This document shows positions 7,062 to 17,087 of a stretch of 64,000 bases of DNA, one piece after another. The notes beneath the pieces were generated by a model. That model was given only the letters and a program-made list of their open reading frames with translations, was not told the DNA's origin and did no database searches. The number at the start of each line of letters is the position of its first letter. The first letter of the stretch is position 1. The stretch spans positions 496,001-560,000 of the forward strand of contig AAUX01000001.1 of the NCBI GenBank assembly GCA_000168995.1. The letters run 5' to 3'. This DNA is from Methylophilales bacterium HTCC2181 (GTDB taxonomy: Bacteria > Pseudomonadota > Gammaproteobacteria > Burkholderiales > Methylophilaceae). The position numbers and the translations under genes are program-made.

Positions 7062-8423
7062 GTGCAACTATTTAAACTTTTATTTCTATTTATCTTAACA
7101 CCAAGCGTTGTTTCAGCCGAAGTCCATGAAGCTACTCTTAACAATGGTATGAAGATTTTTGTCAAAGAAGACACCCGGTCTCCAGTTGTTGTCTCCCAAG
7201 TTTGGTATCGTGCCGGAAGTATTGATGAGGTGAATGGCAAAACCGGAATAGCTCATGTTTTAGAGCATATGATGTTTAAAGGAACCAAAACGTCACGGCC
7301 GGGAGAGTTTTCCGAAATTATCGCTGCTGCAGGAGGAAGAGAGAATGCTTTCACTGGCGCAGACTACACATGTTACTTTCAACAATTAGAAAAAAGCCAG
7401 CTACCAGTAGCTCTAAAAATGGAAGCTGACAGAATGCAAAACCTTATAATCACTGAAGAAGAGTTTAATAAGGAGATTAATGTTGTTATGGAAGAGAGGA
7501 GATGGAGAACGGACGACAAACCCACCTCAAAAGCTAATGAATTAATGCAATCTCTTGCATTTGTTTCTCATCCTTATGGAAGGCCTATCGTGGGCTGGAT
7601 GGATGACTTAGAAAATATGCATTATAGCGATGCACAAGAATGGTATAACGATTGGTACGCCCCTAATAATGCAATTTTAGTAGTTGCTGGTGATGTTAGT
7701 TCCACCGATGTATTTAAACTAGCAAAAAAATACTTTGGTAATATTCCTTCTCGAAAAATTAAAGAACGAAAACCTCAGATAGAAGCCAAGCAAAAAGGAG
7801 TTCGCCGAGCCGAATTAAAAGCACCTAGTAAGCTTAGTTATATTCAAATGGGATATAAAGTTCCAGCATTAGACAAAAATTTGGACAAGGACAGTACAGA
7901 GATATATGCTCTCGAAGTGCTTGCAGGTATTCTTTCAAATACTAGCACCTCAAGGCTCAATCAGAACGTAGTGAATAATGCTGGATTTGCAGTAAGTGCA
8001 AGTGCAAGCTATGCAATGCTCACGAGAGGAGGCTTAAGTTTGTTTGAGCTTTATGCAACACCAAGCGAAGGAGTAAGTGTTGAAAAAGTCGAAAAAGCCC
8101 TCAAAGACGAGCTAGCAAAAATTGTAGAAAATGGAGTAACGGAGGACGAATTAAGTCGTATTAAGACAGGAGTGATTGCAGGAGATGTATATCAAAAGGA
8201 CTCTGTCTTTTATCAAGGAATGCAGATAGGCCAACTTGAAACAATGGGTTACTCTTACAAATTGATGGATCAATATACCAATAAGATTAAAAAGGTGACT
8301 TCGGAGCAGATTCAGATGGTTGCCAAAAAATATTTAGTGGATGAAGCACTCACTTTAGTAACGCTTGACCCTCAACCGTTAGATCCAAACTACAAGCCAC
8401 AAGGAAAACCACATGTACATTAG
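7062..8423 (+). CDS. M16 family zinc metallopeptidase, catalytic member
   Basis: The 453-residue protein starts with a Sec signal peptide (hydrophobic residues 2-19, cleavage probable after VVSA), so it is predicted to be periplasmic. The inverted zinc motif HxxEH is present as HVLEH (residues 65-69), with a downstream glutamate in the EEFNKEINVVMEERR region, as expected for an active M16B pitrilysin-like protease. The start is GTG at 7062, supported by AAGGGG six bases upstream. The next gene is a non-catalytic M16 paralog overlapping by 11 bp, so the two probably form a heterodimer. The substrate is unknown. Confidence 0.92.
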   Translation: MQLFKLLFLFILTPSVVSAEVHEATLNNGMKIFVKEDTRSPVVVSQVWYRAGSIDEVNGKTGIAHVLEHMMFKGTKTSRPGEFSEIIAAAGGRENAFTGADYTCYFQQLEKSQLPVALKMEADRMQNLIITEEEFNKEINVVMEERRWRTDDKPTSKANELMQSLAFVSHPYGRPIVGWMDDLENMHYSDAQEWYNDWYAPNNAILVVAGDVSSTDVFKLAKKYFGNIPSRKIKERKPQIEAKQKGVRRAELKAPSKLSYIQMGYKVPALDKNLDKDSTEIYALEVLAGILSNTSTSRLNQNVVNNAGFAVSASASYAMLTRGGLSLFELYATPSEGVSVEKVEKALKDELAKIVENGVTEDELSRIKTGVIAGDVYQKDSVFYQGMQIGQLETMGYSYKLMDQYTNKIKKVTSEQIQMVAKKYLVDEALTLVTLDPQPLDPNYKPQGKPHVH

Positions 8424-9705
8424 AAAAATATTATTTGCTGTTTTGTTTTTAATTGTTGGCACAGTAAGTGCCGGGGTAAAAATAGAAAATTGGATTACTG
8501 CTGACGGGGCTAAAGTTTATTTTGTTGAAAACCATAACCTACCGATGATAGATATAAGCGTAAGCTTTAAAGCCGGTAGCGCGAGAGATTCATTGAAAAA
8601 TAGTGGCACCGCATCATTTACGAATCATTTAATGCTCCTGGGTTCTGGTGGCATAGACGAGGTTTCTTTAGCCAATCAATTCACGGATATTGGAGCACAG
8701 CTGGACAGCAGCTTTGATCGAGACAAAAGCTCATTTAGCCTCAGAACACTTTCAGAAAAAAAAGATATTGCTGTTAAGTTGTTCAACCAAGTCCTACACA
8801 AACCGGATTTTAATGAAAACGTTATCACCAGAGAAAAGAAGAGGTATTATGCGAGTATTCGCCAAGGCGAAACAGAACCATCCAGCATTGCATCAAAAGC
8901 TTTTATGAAGGCTATTTACGGGAATCATCCATATGCATCTCCAGAGTCTGGCACTGTCAGTACTTTAGAGAGCATAAAAAGGTCTGACCTAAAAAGCTTT
9001 TACAGCAACTACTATCTTTCCAATCACTTATCAATTGTTATTGTTGGTGATGTTGACCTTAATGCAGCAAAAGAAATTGCTGAAAAAATTAGTCTAGGAT
9101 TGCCAAATAATCCGAAAGCATCATTTTATCCAGAAGTACAAATCACTGAGCCACAGGAAATTAAAATATCACACCCATCGACCCAGGCCCATTTATATTA
9201 TGGAGGTCCGGTTGTTAAAAGAGGAGACCCTGATTTCTTTCCCTTATATGTTGGAAACTACATTCTTGGGGGCGGAGGTTTTGTATCAAGGCTCACAGGT
9301 GAGGTAAGAGAGAAAAAAGGTTTGGTATACAGCGTATACAGTTATTTTATGCCGATGCTTGAACTAGGACCTTTCCAAGTTGGCTTACAAACTAAAAAAG
9401 ACCAAATTGATGAGGCTTTAGCTTTAGTAAAAAAAACAGTGAAAGATTTTATTCAGAATGGCCCAACCGAAAAAGAACTTCAGGCTGCAAAAAGTAATAT
9501 GATTGGAGGATTTCCTCTTAGATTAGATAGTAATAAAAAAATTATAGAATATATATCTATGATGGCTTTCTATAATTACCCACTAGATTACCTGGATACG
9601 TTTGCGGATCAGGTAAACGCAGTAACTGTTCAAAAAATTAAAGCAGCATTCCAGAAGAGAGTAGATATGAATAAATTTTCTACGGTAATTGTTGGGATTG
9701 AGTAA
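8413..9705 (+). CDS. M16 family peptidase-like protein, non-catalytic partner
   Basis: The 430-residue protein has a signal peptide (residues 2-20) and the M16 fold, but the position of the zinc motif reads FTNHLML rather than HxxEH, so the zinc and catalytic residues are missing. It keeps the C-terminal half signature GGGGFVSRLTGEVREKKGLV typical of the partner subunit in M16B heterodimers. The 11-bp overlap with the catalytic gene supports co-translation and complex formation. It is full length with no frameshift, so it is a true partner rather than a decayed gene. Confidence 0.9.
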   Translation: MYIRKILFAVLFLIVGTVSAGVKIENWITADGAKVYFVENHNLPMIDISVSFKAGSARDSLKNSGTASFTNHLMLLGSGGIDEVSLANQFTDIGAQLDSSFDRDKSSFSLRTLSEKKDIAVKLFNQVLHKPDFNENVITREKKRYYASIRQGETEPSSIASKAFMKAIYGNHPYASPESGTVSTLESIKRSDLKSFYSNYYLSNHLSIVIVGDVDLNAAKEIAEKISLGLPNNPKASFYPEVQITEPQEIKISHPSTQAHLYYGGPVVKRGDPDFFPLYVGNYILGGGGFVSRLTGEVREKKGLVYSVYSYFMPMLELGPFQVGLQTKKDQIDEALALVKKTVKDFIQNGPTEKELQAAKSNMIGGFPLRLDSNKKIIEYISMMAFYNYPLDYLDTFADQVNAVTVQKIKAAFQKRVDMNKFSTVIVGIE

Positions 9706-10243
9706 AAGTCAAAAAAATACTGTTGCAATTATTGGCGGTGACTGGAAACGAAAAAAAGTCAACTTTTCAGACAAAGAGGAGCTAAGGCCAACCCTAGGAA
9801 GGGTAAGAGAAACTTTATTCAATTGGCTTAATCAAGATTTAACCTCCTTATCATGCTTGGATTTGTTTGCTGGAACCGGAGCTTTAGGGTTTGAGGCTTT
9901 ATCAAGAAATGCTAGATCATGCGTGATGATAGAAAAAAATAAAAGCACGTATGAGGATTTAATAACTAATAAACAAATACTAGGGGCTGCTAATGCAACT
10001 ATTATAAACTGCTCAGCAGAATCTTTTTTAATCAAGAATGCCGAGAAGTTTGACGTTATTTTTTTTGACCCTCCTTTTGCAGAATTAGAATTCACTAAAG
10101 CTTTATCTGGCATAACAACCCATCTAAAAGAGCATGGTCTTGTTTATTATGAGTCCAACAGTAGGTATGAAGGGAATGAGCTAAAAATTTTTAAAAGTTC
10201 AAGAGCTGGACAGGTATACTTTTATCTTTTAAGTTTAAGTTAG
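9689..10243 (+). CDS. rsmD: RsmD, 16S rRNA (guanine-966 N2) methyltransferase
   Basis: This SAM-dependent enzyme modifies G966 of 16S rRNA. Motifs are IIGGDWKRKKVNF at the N-terminus, RPTLGRVRETLFNWL, the SAM-binding CLDLFAGTGALGFEALSR and the catalytic DPPF (in VIFFDPPFAEL). Length is normal, about 184 residues. The start is uncertain: TTG codons at 9689, 9692 and 9698 all precede the conserved region, no ATG or GTG is available, and all overlap the M16 gene. coaD follows 4 bp downstream, matching the frequent rsmD-coaD pairing. Confidence 0.94.
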   Translation: MLGLSKSQKNTVAIIGGDWKRKKVNFSDKEELRPTLGRVRETLFNWLNQDLTSLSCLDLFAGTGALGFEALSRNARSCVMIEKNKSTYEDLITNKQILGAANATIINCSAESFLIKNAEKFDVIFFDPPFAELEFTKALSGITTHLKEHGLVYYESNSRYEGNELKIFKSSRAGQVYFYLLSLS

Positions 10244-10247
10244 CGCT

Positions 10248-10971
<724 letters not shown>

Positions 10972-11021
10972 CATAAGCTGCTGCCATGAGTTTATTTATT
11001 TAAAAGAAAAGGCAAATTAAT

Positions 11022-11411
11022 ATGAGAATATTGCACACAATGATCCGAGTGAAAAGTCTTGAGGATTCCATTAAATTTTATGAAAATTTTTTTTCAATGC
11101 GCGTTTTAAGGAAGCAGGATTTCCCTGAAGGAAAGTTTTCATTGGCTTTTATTGGTTACGGAGAAGAGGATGAAAATACCGTCATTGAGCTTACTTATAA
11201 TTGGGATACTACTGAATATGATCACGGTAATGCCTTTGGCCATATTGCTATTGAAGTGGAAGATGCATACAAAACTTGTGACGACATTAGAAAAAAAGGT
11301 GGGAAGGTTATTAGGGAGGCTGGCCCAATGATGCACGGGACCACTATTATTGCTTTTATAGAAGATCCAAACGGCTATAAAATTGAGTTAATTCAAAAAG
11401 GTACTTTTTAG
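11022..11411 (+). CDS. gloA: GloA, lactoylglutathione lyase (glyoxalase I)
   Basis: GloA isomerises the hemithioacetal of methylglyoxal and glutathione to S-lactoylglutathione. The 129-residue protein carries all four metal ligands at the same positions as the nickel-type E. coli enzyme: His5 (ILHTMIRV), Glu56 (NTVIEL), His74 (FGHIAIEVED) and Glu122 (YKIELI). The short length without extra loops also fits the nickel/cobalt-type bacterial class. It converges with dnaJ, and the two stop codons are one base apart with no visible terminator between them. Confidence 0.96.
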   Translation: MRILHTMIRVKSLEDSIKFYENFFSMRVLRKQDFPEGKFSLAFIGYGEEDENTVIELTYNWDTTEYDHGNAFGHIAIEVEDAYKTCDDIRKKGGKVIREAGPMMHGTTIIAFIEDPNGYKIELIQKGTF

Positions 11412-11412
11412 G

Positions 11413-12522
11413 TTAGCCAAAAAAATCTTTAACTTTATCTATCCATGTTTCCGATCTGGGGCTATGTTTACCTGAGTCTTCTTGATTGAGTTTTTCTAAC
11501 TCTCTTAACAATTTCTTCTGATTCTCATTAAGCTTAATCGGCGTTTCAACAACAACATGGCAATGAAGATCGCCGTGCTGGTTTTCTCGGATAGGCTTTA
11601 TACCCTTACCACGCAACCTAAAAACTGCGCCAGATTGAGTTTCAGCAGGAATTTTAATTTTTGCACTTCCGTCAAGAGTTGGTACTGTAATCTCACCCCC
11701 TAGTGCAGCGGTTGAGAAGCTAATAGGCATCTCACAATGTAAGTTACCCCCATCTCTTTCAAATATATCATGGCTTTTAAGACTAACGACTACATACAAG
11801 TCTCCGGTTGGCCCTCCATTTACTCCAGCTTCTCCCTCACCACTCAGCCTTATTCTATCTCCATCGTCTACTCCTGCTGGTATTTTAACTGAGAGGGTTT
11901 TATTTTCTTGTTTCCTTCCAGAGCCGCTGCAATCGTCACAAGGATTTTTAATTTCCTTACCAGACCCTTGACACTTTGGACATGCCTGCTGAACAGAGAA
12001 AAACCCTTGTTGCATTCTTACCTGCCCATGACCTTGGCATGTTCCACAGGTGGTTGGATCTGTCCCTTTTTTAGTTCCCTTACCTGAGCATACTTTGCAA
12101 GATGACATAACGGGTATACGAATTTTTGTTTCAGTGCCCTTGTATGCTTGATCTAATGTGATTTCCATGTTGTAACGAAGATCCGCACCTCGATAAACAT
12201 TTGAGCGCTTGTTGGATCTCCCACCACCGAAGATGTCTCCAAAGATATCTCCGAAAGCATCACCAAAGTCACCGGGACCACTACCCATATTTTGATTAAC
12301 TCCAGCATGGCCATATTGATCATAGGCTGCTTTCTTTTGACTATCCGACAATATGTCGTAGGCAGCTTTTGCTTCCTTAAAACTTTCTTCAGCCTTTGGG
12401 TTGTCTGGATTTCTATCTGGATGATACTTCATTGCAAGCTTCTTAAAAGCTTTTTTAATATCATCAGCAGATGCTCCGCGGTTTACACCGAGAACCTCAT
12501 AATAGTCTCTATCTTGTGCCAT
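11413..12522 (-). CDS. dnaJ: DnaJ, Hsp40 co-chaperone
   Basis: DnaJ stimulates DnaK ATPase and delivers substrates. The 369-residue protein has a J domain (residues 1-70) with HPD in KYHPDRNPD, a Gly/Phe-rich linker ([21 protein letters not shown]), four CxxCxGxG zinc repeats ([43 protein letters not shown]) and the C-terminal substrate domains. It is last in grpE-dnaK-dnaJ. No Shine-Dalgarno sequence is visible before its ATG, and a strong hairpin sits about 10 bases upstream, suggesting its yield is set by RNA structure. Confidence 0.98.
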   Translation of the reverse strand: MAQDRDYYEVLGVNRGASADDIKKAFKKLAMKYHPDRNPDNPKAEESFKEAKAAYDILSDSQKKAAYDQYGHAGVNQNMGSGPGDFGDAFGDIFGDIFGGGRSNKRSNVYRGADLRYNMEITLDQAYKGTETKIRIPVMSSCKVCSGKGTKKGTDPTTCGTCQGHGQVRMQQGFFSVQQACPKCQGSGKEIKNPCDDCSGSGRKQENKTLSVKIPAGVDDGDRIRLSGEGEAGVNGGPTGDLYVVVSLKSHDIFERDGGNLHCEMPISFSTAALGGEITVPTLDGSAKIKIPAETQSGAVFRLRGKGIKPIRENQHGDLHCHVVVETPIKLNENQKKLLRELEKLNQEDSGKHSPRSETWIDKVKDFFG

Positions 12523-12531
12523 ATGGAATTT

Positions 12532-12555
12532 ATATGGGGCTTTGCAGCCCCATAT
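12532..12555 (-). promoter_or_regulatory. Perfect 10-bp hairpin between dnaK and dnaJ
   Basis: The inverted repeat ATATGGGGCT-TTGC-AGCCCCATAT has a 10-bp stem and 4-base loop. It lies in the 58-bp dnaK-dnaJ gap, ending about 10 bases before the dnaJ ATG on the minus strand. No T-run follows on the minus strand, so it is unlikely to be a full terminator. It could be a processing or stability element or a translation control. The structure is visible; the function is inferred. Confidence 0.7.
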
Positions 12556-12580
12556 TTGTTAATTATTTATCGGATACTTT

Positions 12581-14533
12581 TTACTTCTTATCTTCTTTCT
12601 TATCTTCTTTCTTATCTTCCTTCTTTACTTCTTCGAATTCAGCATCCACTACATCTCCGTCAACTGTCTTCTCTTTTGCATTGTCACCTGCATCATTGGT
12701 CTGTTCCTGAGCTTGCTGCTCCGCATAAATCTTCTCCCCAAGTTTTTGTGATGCCTCAGCTAAAATTTTATTTTTTGCCTCAATTTCATCTTTATTGTCT
12801 GATTTGATTGTTTCTTCGAGGTCCTTAATAGCAGATTCAATATTGCTTTTTTCTTCATCTGATAGCTTGTCCTGATGCTCTTTCATTGTTTTTTGTACCG
12901 AGTGAATCATGCCTTCGGCAGAGTTTTTGGCATCAACCAATTCTTTCACCAGCTTATCTTCGTCTGCAAATTTCTCCGCATCCTCTTCCATTTTTTTTAT
13001 TTCTTCATCTGTTAGCCCACCATTTGCTTTAATAGTAATCTTATTTTCTTTTCCCGTAGCCTTATCTTTAGCATTGACATGAAGTATACCGTTAGCATCA
13101 ATATCAAAAGATACCTCTATCTGAGGTGTTCCTCTGGGAGCTGATGGAATATCATTTAAATTAAACTGTCCTAAGCTTTTATTTCCAGCTACCACCTCAC
13201 GCTCCCCTTGCAATACGTGAATAGTTACTGCACTTTGATTGTCTTCAGCGGTGGAAAATACTTGTGAAGCTTTTGTTGGGATTGTCGTATTTTTATTAAC
13301 GAGCTTTGTCATCAATCCACCCATAGTCTCAATACCAAGACTAAGCGGCGTAACATCTAGCAACAATACGTCTTTAACATCACCCTGAAGAACTCCACCT
13401 TGAACTGCAGCACCAACAGCTACCGCCTCATCAGGATTAACATCTTTTCTTGCTTCAATTCCAAAGATCTCTTTTACTTTTTCTTGAACTTTTGGCATTC
13501 TGGTTTGACCACCAACAAGTATTACGTCAGCTATCTCTGATGCAGAAAGGCCAGAATCTTTTATTGCCATTTCACAAGGAGCAACTGTTCTTTGAATTAA
13601 GTCATCAACTAATGATTCAAATTTAGCTCGAGTTAGTTTAACAACTAGGTGTTTTGGTCCAGAGGCATCCGCTGTAATATAAGGCAGATTAATCTCTGTT
13701 TGAACGCTGCTTGATAGTTCGATCTTAGCTTTTTCTGCTGCTTCTTTTAATCTTTGTTTTGCAAGCATATCTTTAGATAAATCAACGCCATTTTCTTTTT
13801 TGAATTCCTCTGACAAAAATTCAATTATTCTATTATCAAAATCTTCGCCACCAAGGAACGTGTCGCCGTTCGTAGATAACACTTCAAACTGATGCTCACC
13901 ATCCACACTACTTATCTCTATGATAGAGACATCAAATGTTCCCCCACCCAAGTCATACACTGCAATTTTCCTATCACCCTCTTGTTTGTCCAGACCAAAG
14001 GCTAGCGCCGCTGCAGTAGGCTCATTAATAATTCGCTTAACTTCAAGACCAGCAATACGACCAGCATCTTTAGTTGCTTGACGTTGACTGTCGTTAAAAT
14101 AGGCAGGAACTGTAATAACAGCCTCTGTAACCTCCTCTCCAAGGTATTCTTCCGCAGTTTTTTTCATCTTCCTTAGAATTTCGGCAGATATTTGCGGGGG
14201 AGCCATCTTTTCCCCATTTACTTCAACCCAAGCATCACCATTATCCGCTTTTGAGATGGTATAAGGCATTAACTCGATATCTTTTTGTACTTCTTTTTCA
14301 TCAAACTTTCGACCTATAAGCCTTTTAACTGCATAGAGAGTATTTTTTGGGTTTGTAACCGCCTGTCTCTTAGCTGGAGCCCCTACAAGCGTCTCCCCAC
14401 CATCCTGGTAAGCAATAATTGAGGGAGTTGTTCTGGCGCCTTCTGCATTTTCAATAACCTTAGGCTTACCACCCTCCATAACTGACACACATGAGTTTGT
14501 TGTTCCTAAGTCAATCCCAATAATTTTTGACAT
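12581..14533 (-). CDS. dnaK: DnaK, Hsp70 chaperone
   Basis: DnaK is the main Hsp70 ATPase chaperone. The 650-residue protein has the N-terminal phosphate loop [50 protein letters not shown] and [13 protein letters not shown] in the ATPase domain, the linker [16 protein letters not shown], and the peptide-binding and lid domains. The C-terminal tail ends in three EDKK units instead of the usual EEV-DDK-type end, encoded by a 12-bp repeat. It has its own sigma-32 type promoter in the grpE-dnaK gap, in addition to the one before grpE. Confidence 0.98.
   Translation of the reverse strand: MSKIIGIDLGTTNSCVSVMEGGKPKVIENAEGARTTPSIIAYQDGGETLVGAPAKRQAVTNPKNTLYAVKRLIGRKFDEKEVQKDIELMPYTISKADNGDAWVEVNGEKMAPPQISAEILRKMKKTAEEYLGEEVTEAVITVPAYFNDSQRQATKDAGRIAGLEVKRIINEPTAAALAFGLDKQEGDRKIAVYDLGGGTFDVSIIEISSVDGEHQFEVLSTNGDTFLGGEDFDNRIIEFLSEEFKKENGVDLSKDMLAKQRLKEAAEKAKIELSSSVQTEINLPYITADASGPKHLVVKLTRAKFESLVDDLIQRTVAPCEMAIKDSGLSASEIADVILVGGQTRMPKVQEKVKEIFGIEARKDVNPDEAVAVGAAVQGGVLQGDVKDVLLLDVTPLSLGIETMGGLMTKLVNKNTTIPTKASQVFSTAEDNQSAVTIHVLQGEREVVAGNKSLGQFNLNDIPSAPRGTPQIEVSFDIDANGILHVNAKDKATGKENKITIKANGGLTDEEIKKMEEDAEKFADEDKLVKELVDAKNSAEGMIHSVQKTMKEHQDKLSDEEKSNIESAIKDLEETIKSDNKDEIEAKNKILAEASQKLGEKIYAEQQAQEQTNDAGDNAKEKTVDGDVVDAEFEEVKKEDKKEDKKEDKK
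12584..12619 (-). repeat. 12-bp tandem repeat encoding EDKK x3 at the DnaK C-terminus
   Basis: Three consecutive 12-bp units (ttcttatcttct on the plus strand) encode Glu-Asp-Lys-Lys three times as the last twelve residues before the stop codon. The disordered tail of DnaK tolerates such in-frame change, so copy number may differ between strains. Confidence 0.85.
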
Positions 14534-14570
14534 TTTATATTTTCCTTTAAAAGTATTTCTTAGTTCGTAA

Positions 14571-14598
14571 AATTGGGGCTATCTTTCTATTTTTCAAG
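14571..14598 (-). promoter_or_regulatory. Predicted sigma-32 promoter of dnaK
   Basis: On the minus strand CTTGAAA (14592-14598) and CCCCAATT (14571-14578) are separated by 13 bp, against the sigma-32 consensus CTTGAAA-N11..15-CCCCATNT. It lies 38 bp upstream of the dnaK ATG. The flanking GGGCT and AGCCC can also pair across the element. Confidence 0.75.
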
Positions 14599-14605
14599 CC
14601 CATAA

Positions 14606-15103
14606 TTATTTTGTTTTAGAAACCGTCACTAATGCAGGCCTTAAAACTCTATCGTTTAACACATAACCTTTTTGCATGACTGTTAATATCTTGTTTGGCT
14701 CTTCCTCACTTTCAACCATAGTCATAGCTTGATGAAAGTTAGGGTCAAATATTTCGCCAAGAGGATTTATTTCTTGTATATTAAATTTGGCAAAAATATT
14801 CAGTAGTTGTTTTGACGTTAGATCAACTCCATCTTTATAACTCTCCACAGACCCCTTATCAATTGCTAATGCAGCATCCAAGCTGTCTTTAACCAACAGA
14901 ATTTCTTGGCTAAATTTTTCTACTGCAAACTTTCTTGCTTTATCAATATCTTCTAAAGAGCGTTTCCTTACGTTTTGAGCTTCAGCTTTTGAATAAAGCA
15001 CTTCCGCCTCTAGGGCTGCAACTTGCTCTTCAAGCTTAAGAATCTTTTCCGACTCTTCTGAAGCAATTTTTTTTGTAGATGATTTAGTTTCTTTTTTAGC
15101 CAT
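14606..15103 (-). CDS. grpE: GrpE, nucleotide exchange factor for DnaK
   Basis: GrpE releases ADP from DnaK. From ATG 15103 the protein has 165 residues. A charged N-terminal coiled coil (about 15-60: EEQVAALEAEVLYSKAEAQN, then VRKRSLEDIDKARKFA) leads to a four-helix bundle and a beta wing carrying NPLGEIFDPNFHQAMTMVES and LNDRVLRPALVTVSK. An in-frame TTG at 15118 would add five residues, but ATG 15103 fits the family better. It is first gene of grpE-dnaK-dnaJ and is preceded by a strong sigma-32 type promoter. hrcA, often the first gene of this operon in other bacteria, is elsewhere in the window. Confidence 0.95.
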   Translation of the reverse strand: MAKKETKSSTKKIASEESEKILKLEEQVAALEAEVLYSKAEAQNVRKRSLEDIDKARKFAVEKFSQEILLVKDSLDAALAIDKGSVESYKDGVDLTSKQLLNIFAKFNIQEINPLGEIFDPNFHQAMTMVESEEEPNKILTVMQKGYVLNDRVLRPALVTVSKTK

Positions 15104-15136
15104 TATTATATTTTTCAAAAAGTTGATACGAAAGTA

Positions 15137-15164
15137 ATATGGAGATCAAAGTTATAATTTCAAG
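15137..15164 (-). promoter_or_regulatory. Predicted sigma-32 promoter of grpE
   Basis: On the minus strand CTTGAAA (15158-15164) and CTCCATAT (15137-15144) are separated by 13 bp, one base from the sigma-32 consensus in the -10 element. It lies 33 bp upstream of the grpE ATG. No CIRCE is seen here, so this operon appears to depend on sigma-32 rather than on HrcA directly. Confidence 0.85.
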
Positions 15165-15189
15165 TCAATACCCATTTTTTTTTATAAAT

Positions 15190-15219
15190 TTGACTTCAAG
15201 TAATGCTTTCACCGATAAT
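15190..15219 (+). promoter_or_regulatory. Predicted sigma-70 promoter of edd
   Basis: TTGACT (15190-15195) and GATAAT (15214-15219) are separated by 18 bp, 35 bp upstream of the edd ATG. The divergent grpE heat-shock promoter lies about 25 bp away. Prediction only. Confidence 0.55.
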
Positions 15220-15254
15220 GGAAGGCTGTAATTAAAAAACACAAATAAATATAT

Positions 15255-17069
15255 ATGAAGTCATTAATACTAGATATCACCCAAAGGATTGTAGAGAAAA
15301 GCAAGCCTACAAGAGGAGCCTACCTCGCTCGGTTAGAATCCATGAAGAATAGGACTAGAGGTGCTGACCGTATGGGTTGTGCCAATGTAGCACATGCTAT
15401 AGCCGCCTTACCGTCTAATGATAAATTAAAAATTGTTGAACAAAAGCTTCCTAATATTGGTGTTGTTACAGCATACAACGACATGCTTTCCGCACATAAG
15501 CCTTATGAAAATTATCCACAATTTATTAGAGAGATTGCCTCTACTGTTGGAGCTACTGCGCAAGTAGCGGGTGGCGTCCCTGCTATGTGCGACGGGGTAA
15601 CACAAGGGGAGCCTGGAATGGAGTTAAGTCTTTTTTCAAGGGATACGATAGCTATGGGAGCGGCTATAGGTTTATCTCATGACGTTTTTGACGGAGCTCT
15701 TATGTTGGGCATATGTGACAAGATTGTACCAGGGCTCTTAATTGGCGCCCTTCATTTTGGACATTTACCTACTATTTTTATCCCCGCAGGACCTATGTCA
15801 ACCGGTATCGATAACACAACAAAGTCGAAAGTAAGAGAAAAGTACGCTCAAGGAGAGGTTGATAGAGCTGAATTACTTAAATCGGAATCTGCTGCATATC
15901 ACGGGGAAGGCACTTGTACTTTTTATGGAACAGCAAATAGCAACCAGATGCTTATGGAAGCTATGGGTCTTCATATACCTGGGTCAGCATTTGTGCATCC
16001 TTATGATGGAGCCAGAAAGGCACTAACCTCCCAAGCTGTCAGCCAACTAGTGACAAACATTAAACAAGACAATGCAACGTCGATTGGTGAGATGGTAGAT
16101 GAAAAAGTCATCATTAATGCAATGGCAGCTCTTTTAGCTACAGGAGGGTCTACAAATCACTTAATACACTGGGTAGCAATAGCTCATGCTGCAGGCATTA
16201 TTATAGATTGGTCAGATTTCCATGATTTAGCAAAAGCGGTACCTTTGCTCACTAATATTTATCCAAATGGAACCGCTGATGTAAACCAATTTCAAGATGC
16301 CGGTGGGCCAGCATTTGTTTTAAGAGAATTATTAGATAATGGGTGTATGCACCCTGATGTAGCGACGGTATCACCAGGCGGCATATATGACTATACTAAA
16401 ATACCTGCAGTACAAAAAGAAAAATTAATTTGGTCGGATGTGCCTGAGCAAAGTGGGGATGAAACCATCATAAGAAAGGCAAGCAACCCCTTTAATGAGT
16501 CTGGAGGCCTCAGACTATTAAAAGGCAATATTGGTAGATCGGTAATAAAAATTTCTTCAGTTCCTGAAGACAGGCATCTGATTGAAGCACCAGCCATGAT
16601 ATTTAATGGCCAAGAAGAGTTATTAAAAGCCTTTGATGAAGGTAAGTTAGAGCGTGATTTTATTGCGGTTGTTCGTTTTCAGGGACCAAAATCGAACGGT
16701 ATGCCAGAATTACATAAATTAACTCCGCCGTTATCAATCATTCAAAATAAAGGTTTTAGAGTTGCTATTGTCACTGATGGAAGGATGAGTGGTGCTTCAG
16801 GAAAAATACCTGCAGCAATTCATATGAGTCCTGAGGCTGCTGCAGGTGGAGCGATCGCAAAAATTCAAGAAGGAGATATGATTAGATTAAATGCGGCTGT
16901 TGGTACGTTAAATGTGATGGTCGATGAAAGTGTTTGGAGAGAAAGATCGGTGGATATTATGAGCGAGGAGCAAAAATTGGTGAATGGGCATGGGATTGGA
17001 AGAGAGCTTTTCAGCGGTATGAGGAAAAATGTTTCATCTGCTGAAGAAGGTGCCATCACTTGGATTTAA
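15255..17069 (+). CDS. edd: Edd, phosphogluconate dehydratase
   Basis: Edd converts 6-phosphogluconate to 2-keto-3-deoxy-6-phosphogluconate (KDPG), the first committed step of the Entner-Doudoroff route. The 604-residue IlvD/Edd-family protein has the iron-sulfur-associated cysteine motifs VPAMCDGVTQGEPGMELS, LMLGICDKIVPG and GEGTCTFYGTANSNQMLME, plus the C-terminal TDGRMSGASGKIPAAIH signature. Length is normal (E. coli 603). eda follows 18 bp downstream, completing the pathway. In methylotrophs with the ribulose monophosphate cycle this pair can provide the cleavage branch to pyruvate, which is inference for this organism. Confidence 0.97.
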   Translation: MKSLILDITQRIVEKSKPTRGAYLARLESMKNRTRGADRMGCANVAHAIAALPSNDKLKIVEQKLPNIGVVTAYNDMLSAHKPYENYPQFIREIASTVGATAQVAGGVPAMCDGVTQGEPGMELSLFSRDTIAMGAAIGLSHDVFDGALMLGICDKIVPGLLIGALHFGHLPTIFIPAGPMSTGIDNTTKSKVREKYAQGEVDRAELLKSESAAYHGEGTCTFYGTANSNQMLMEAMGLHIPGSAFVHPYDGARKALTSQAVSQLVTNIKQDNATSIGEMVDEKVIINAMAALLATGGSTNHLIHWVAIAHAAGIIIDWSDFHDLAKAVPLLTNIYPNGTADVNQFQDAGGPAFVLRELLDNGCMHPDVATVSPGGIYDYTKIPAVQKEKLIWSDVPEQSGDETIIRKASNPFNESGGLRLLKGNIGRSVIKISSVPEDRHLIEAPAMIFNGQEELLKAFDEGKLERDFIAVVRFQGPKSNGMPELHKLTPPLSIIQNKGFRVAIVTDGRMSGASGKIPAAIHMSPEAAAGGAIAKIQEGDMIRLNAAVGTLNVMVDESVWRERSVDIMSEEQKLVNGHGIGRELFSGMRKNVSSAEEGAITWI

Positions 17070-17087
17070 ATTAAAAAAAGAGACTTT

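Noticed and set aside
8413-9705. Second M16 gene as a decayed copy
   Set aside because: It is full length, has a signal peptide and conserved partner-subunit motifs; loss of the zinc motif is normal for the non-catalytic subunit.
12292-12807. Open frame on the plus strand opposite dnaJ/dnaK
   Set aside because: It is a mirror of the real genes, low in complexity (runs of Leu and Ser) and has no known motif.
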